Positions 60,546 through 64,000 of a DNA stretch of 64,000 nt are shown here, piece by piece. Source of the stretch: Rachycentron canadum (lineage: Eukaryota > Chordata > Actinopteri > Carangiformes > Rachycentridae); the NCBI GenBank assembly GCA_038496675.1, contig CM076671.1, positions 6,785,706-6,849,705 on the forward strand, given 5' to 3'. The notes below the pieces were generated by a model that was not told the DNA's origin, did no database searches, and saw only the letters and a program-made list of their open reading frames with translations. Each line of letters starts with the position of its first letter. Position 1 is the first letter of the stretch. Position numbers and translations under genes: made by a program.

Positions 60546-62179
60546 TTTCATTGTTTATTCTATTAAAACGAAAAACGCACACGCTTGGAAATAATAAAAT
60601 ATATGCAGCGTTATTTCTCTCAGGTGAAGTATATATATATAGGTGTAAAATACTACATATTGATACTAAAGTGACCCCCCCCCAACAAAGTTAGCTAGTA
60701 GCTAGTACTGGTTAGCCGTTGTAACTGTCACCATAAATCACTAAATTTAAAAAAGAAAAAAAAGAGAGAAGGTTTAAGGTGTTCCTCGTCAGCTGGTGGA
60801 CACTAAAACAGCTCAAATGAGAGTAAATAGTGGACTTACAGCCATCAGGAGGCCAAACACGACCCCTAACACTGGCGCTCAGTGTTTGCTAGCTGAGTAA
60901 CTTGTTTGCTAACACTTGATTAGCCCACAGCTAATTGGAGGAAATGCTACACAATGTTGTTTATTGTTGTTCTGCTGCTGTTGACGTCAATGAACAGTTA
61001 AACTAAAATTTAAGCAAATTAATTAATTTAATTTAATAATAATGCTGTAGCTTTTAACATTAAGGCTCAAATTATTATTGTTTTATTTATTATTTTTGAA
61101 TGTTGAATAATAATAGACCATTTACAATTGATCAACTATCAAAATATAAGATTATTTTAATCAATTTATCAACTAATCTCTCCAGCTCTTCATCACTGAA
61201 AGCATTAACTTCTGATTGGGTTTTTTTTTTTTTTGTTCGTTTTACATTACATTACATTTTTTACATTACATGGGATAAATCCATTTCCCATGTCCCAAGG
61301 ATTGCACACATGCCACTTTCCTGTTCATTTTGTTTTAAAATAGAAAAACTTGTCAACAAGACAGCACGTGCACCATCTTTCATTTAGCATTTATGGAAAA
61401 AAAAAAAAAAAAAGGCATTATTACATACAGTCCATATATAATTTGGTATAATAAAACAACAAAAGGTCAAAAATTAGGTTACATCTATTCAATCATGAGT
61501 ACAGTAACATGAATATTCCATATATTAATGAAATTTGTTTGCTTTATTACTGTGCAAAACAAAATATACATATCTACTGAATGTGTAAGAAGTACAGTAT
61601 CAGCGAATGGGCCCCGTAGTGACACAACACTTGCTCTGTATGTAATCAAATGACTTAATGTTCCTATAAATACTCTTTGCCAATGAAAAAACCCAACAGT
61701 GTCAGCATTAAATCTAATTGAGACATTTGACAATGGCTTTCATGAAACAGACAAATTACCCTGTTATGTGCCTACAACAGTAAGATACTATTCTTTTAGT
61801 AAATTGCTGGTGTTTTTGATCCATACCGTTACTATTACTATATGAGGTAACCAACCAGGTCTTGCATTAAAAACAGCAACAAAAGTGTTTCCCCTTTGGA
61901 AAACAACCAGTAAATATTGTATCAGAGGACCACTCCTGCGCAAAGAGAAACATTAAAATCATTAATTATATAGAAAAGAAAACAGGCTAATTTGATTGAC
62001 AAGAATTTGTTAAACATAGAAAAATAATGTAATAGCTCTTAATATGGTGGACTTAATTGTCATCCTTGTTCCATCTACGTCACATCAAGCATCAAGGCTG
62101 CTTGAGGCTCTAAGTCAAATCCACCATTTTCATTCATCAGTGTCAACACATGGTATTGTCAACGCACATGAAGGACATA

Positions 62180-62201
62180 GCAAGAGTCTTAAGACTCTTG
62201 C
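62180..62201. repeat. Perfect 22-bp palindrome
   Basis: Two 11-base halves, GCAAGAGTCTT and AAGACTCTTGC, abut with no spacer. The sequence is not a simple repeat. Confidence 0.8.
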
Positions 62202-63057
62202 GAGAGACCAGGCTGCTCCTTAAAACTGACCAGCTCAAGAAAGTGACCAACGAACATCGCCACATAGAGCTTAAAAAAAAAGAAAGAAAAAAAAGCAGCG
62301 CAGACTGGATGTATAACTCCACATCTGTTATAATTGAGATTTTAAAGGAAATTTCCACCCTCAAATCACACTACGACACATCATCATTTAACTCCATTAA
62401 CATTACGTCATGTCTATCCAACAGAATATGACCACCAGTCAAATAACAGAGGATCCAGAGGTGCTTATTGATGGTGTTGAAGTGTTTCAGTGTGGATTTC
62501 TCCTTTTAACCTGGACTCAATTAAACCACTTTTTGTTTGCAAAGGTGTGCCAGATCACCAGGCACAACACCTCGCAACCCCTTGACTCCTTATGGCAGCC
62601 CCCACCCCCTCCCTTGACACACATTTTATTAAACAGTCCTAAAATAGTTTCCAGCGTATGTGTACCGCTTAATTAAAAAGACAAACAGAAACAGAAACAG
62701 TTGGACTTTGCAGCTTATGAGACCAAACTAACTTTTTTTTTGCAACTTTCTTGATCCATTCAAATACAGTCTGTAAATGCTCTGAGAAATTCAAGTTTTG
62801 AGTGTGGCTTTCAAAACAGGTAACAAGACCAATCACATGCTGCTGTTCTGCTGCAGCATTAAAAGTAACCAATCGGGTGGATTTAGAGGTCGATATGAGC
62901 CCTCTCATCTCTAGCATAAACTGGTCATGACATCTTTTGACACACAGGTAAATATTACAATGCTTTTTGGCTGCCAATCAATCTCCACAAATGATAAGCA
63001 GAGCAGCTGCTCTTCATATGCTGTTGGTTTGATTTGAATATTAGTGTCAGGACATTT

Positions 63058-63075
63058 GGGGGGGGGGGGGGGGGG
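63058..63075. repeat. Poly-G run
   Basis: Eighteen consecutive G on the plus strand, a likely G-quadruplex former and a likely site of sequencing error. Confidence 0.9.
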
Positions 63076-63780
63076 TATTGCAGGCACTTTGTTTCAGTGC
63101 TGAAACATTTAGTTTAGAATGGTTGATATTCATAAATATCAAAAAATTGTTGTGCTTCCTGCTGCTATTCTTTAATTTTTGTTTTTTCCAACTGCTTTTT
63201 TAATACTAATAACTATTCAAATTGTGCTAAACAATTTCTAAACTGCAGTGAAAAGGGTGACTTTACTTTAAAGTGCTGTCCAATCATTTTGTTATTCAGG
63301 GATTTAACAACTTCTGATTGTATTTGACTTTCCAATCTCATGTGGGTTTTAAAGGAGAAAAAAAAAAAATCACATTCATCCATAACACTGTGACGACTAT
63401 TCAATAATACCTGATCACATTTTTCTAAACCTTTAAAATCACATGCTTTCAACTGCAGTCAAATAGTGTGATAATTAACAAGATTAAGGTGTGTGACAAA
63501 ATGTTTCTACAGTACATATACTCTATCTGATCTTTCACTGACAAAACTGATCAAGTTCATTTGCACAAAAACCTTTCCAAGAATTCCACTCCACTTGATT
63601 CCTGCCTACCAAATCCTGCTCCAGTTTGCAGGATCAGACTGCCAAGTCCATGTGAGAAATCTATGTCCGGTACCCAGTCTGTGTCCATAGGATTCATGGC
63701 TGCAGACTCCGCTTTGTCAACTCTACTGCAAGTTCAGTGACACAGCAGAAATGTCCTGAAACATTCATTCATCCTTTCAT

Positions 63781-64000
63781 TCAGTCATGAGCTGGATCAT
63801 AGGGGGCAAGAGTTGCAGGGTCATTTTCAGGCAGTTGTCTGTTTGACCAGAAGGTGGCAGTGATGAAGCCATCGACATCAATGACAAACTTCCCAACATG
63901 ATCTTGGGTTTGATACTGGGAAGGTGAAGGCTCTGTCAGCTGTGAAGCAGTCTGTGTTTGGGTGGGCAGTGATAGCTGGAGCTGGTGATGGAGCCTCGCT
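63781..64000 (-). CDS. C-terminal coding exon of an unrecognised gene (partial, runs off right edge)
   Basis: On the minus strand, an open frame enters from the right edge and runs about 72 codons to a TGA at 63781-63783. It reads as a Q/T/S-rich stretch followed by a hydrophobic segment, VGKFVIDVDGFITATF, then WSNRQLPENDPATLAPYDP, and ends AHD. The mix of residues and the length without stops look protein-coding, and the other two frames are interrupted. I do not recognise the family. A splice acceptor may lie inside this stretch, so the left-of-frame residues are less sure than the C-terminal 40. It is convergent with obsl1. Confidence 0.45.
   Translation of the reverse strand, partial: ARLHHQLQLSLPTQTQTASQLTEPSPSQYQTQDHVGKFVIDVDGFITATFWSNRQLPENDPATLAPYDPAHD

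Larger units (their letters stand above)
60546..63780. other. Convergent intergenic region and probable 3'UTR of the right-edge gene
   Basis: No coding exon seen. It includes poly-A/T tracts (about 61216-61233, 61396-61413), a perfect 22-bp palindrome (62180-62201) and an 18-G run (63058-63075). A minus-strand AATAAA at 62625-62630 could end the transcript of the gene at 63781-64000; others lie farther left. Confidence 0.4.

Noticed and set aside
62150..62431. A 93-codon Lys/Arg/Leu-rich plus-strand frame
   Set aside because: It spans the 22-bp palindrome and an A-rich tract with no domain or splice support. More likely 3'UTR or intergenic sequence.

Overview
This is vertebrate nuclear DNA, most likely from a ray-finned (teleost) fish. 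It has GT/AG introns, vertebrate-type one-domain-per-exon immunoglobulin genes, abundant CA/TG microsatellites and compact introns. There are no prokaryotic features. The two complete genes read as fish versions of a Na+/K+-ATPase alpha-1 subunit and obscurin-like 1. A 399-base run of N (32083-32481) is an assembly gap inside an AT microsatellite.

Layout from left to right. (1) 1-3966, minus strand: the 5' end of an atp1a-family gene that runs off the left edge. A 12-nt first coding exon (MGRG, 3620-3631) is followed by a donor and preceded by a CpG-rich, TATA-bearing promoter with CRE, GC-box and X-box motifs (3836-3966). (2) 7.5-21.85 kb, minus strand: a complete 23-exon atp1a1 gene. The exons join without a break into a 1023-residue alpha subunit with all catalytic, cation-binding and C-terminal motifs. 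(3) 22-47 kb: a long gene-poor interval with microsatellites, a SINE fragment and a probable decayed LTR. It also holds diverged copies of sequence flanking atp1a1: 32.8-34.0 kb matches 6.5-8.7 kb (3' end and last intron), and 34.7-35.1 kb matches 27.3-28.1 kb (upstream region). (4) 47.2-60.5 kb, plus strand: a complete obsl1 gene of one noncoding and 24 coding exons, 2214 residues, with 22 Ig domains and one FN3 domain. (5) 63.78-64.0 kb, minus strand: a probable C-terminal coding exon of an unrecognised gene, convergent with obsl1.

The atp1a genes encode the catalytic subunit of the plasma-membrane sodium pump. obsl1 encodes a cytoskeletal adaptor that, in mammals, binds titin/myomesin at the M-band and works with CUL7 and CCDC8. 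I see no functional link between the two genes.

The most interesting signal is structural. The window holds one intact atp1a1 gene, the promoter and first exon of a second tandem atp1a gene, and what looks like the collapsed remnant of a third unit: both flanks are kept and about 19 kb of gene body is missing. Noncoding elements inside these paralogous flanks stay nearly identical although the surroundings have diverged, which makes them good candidates for cis-regulatory elements.
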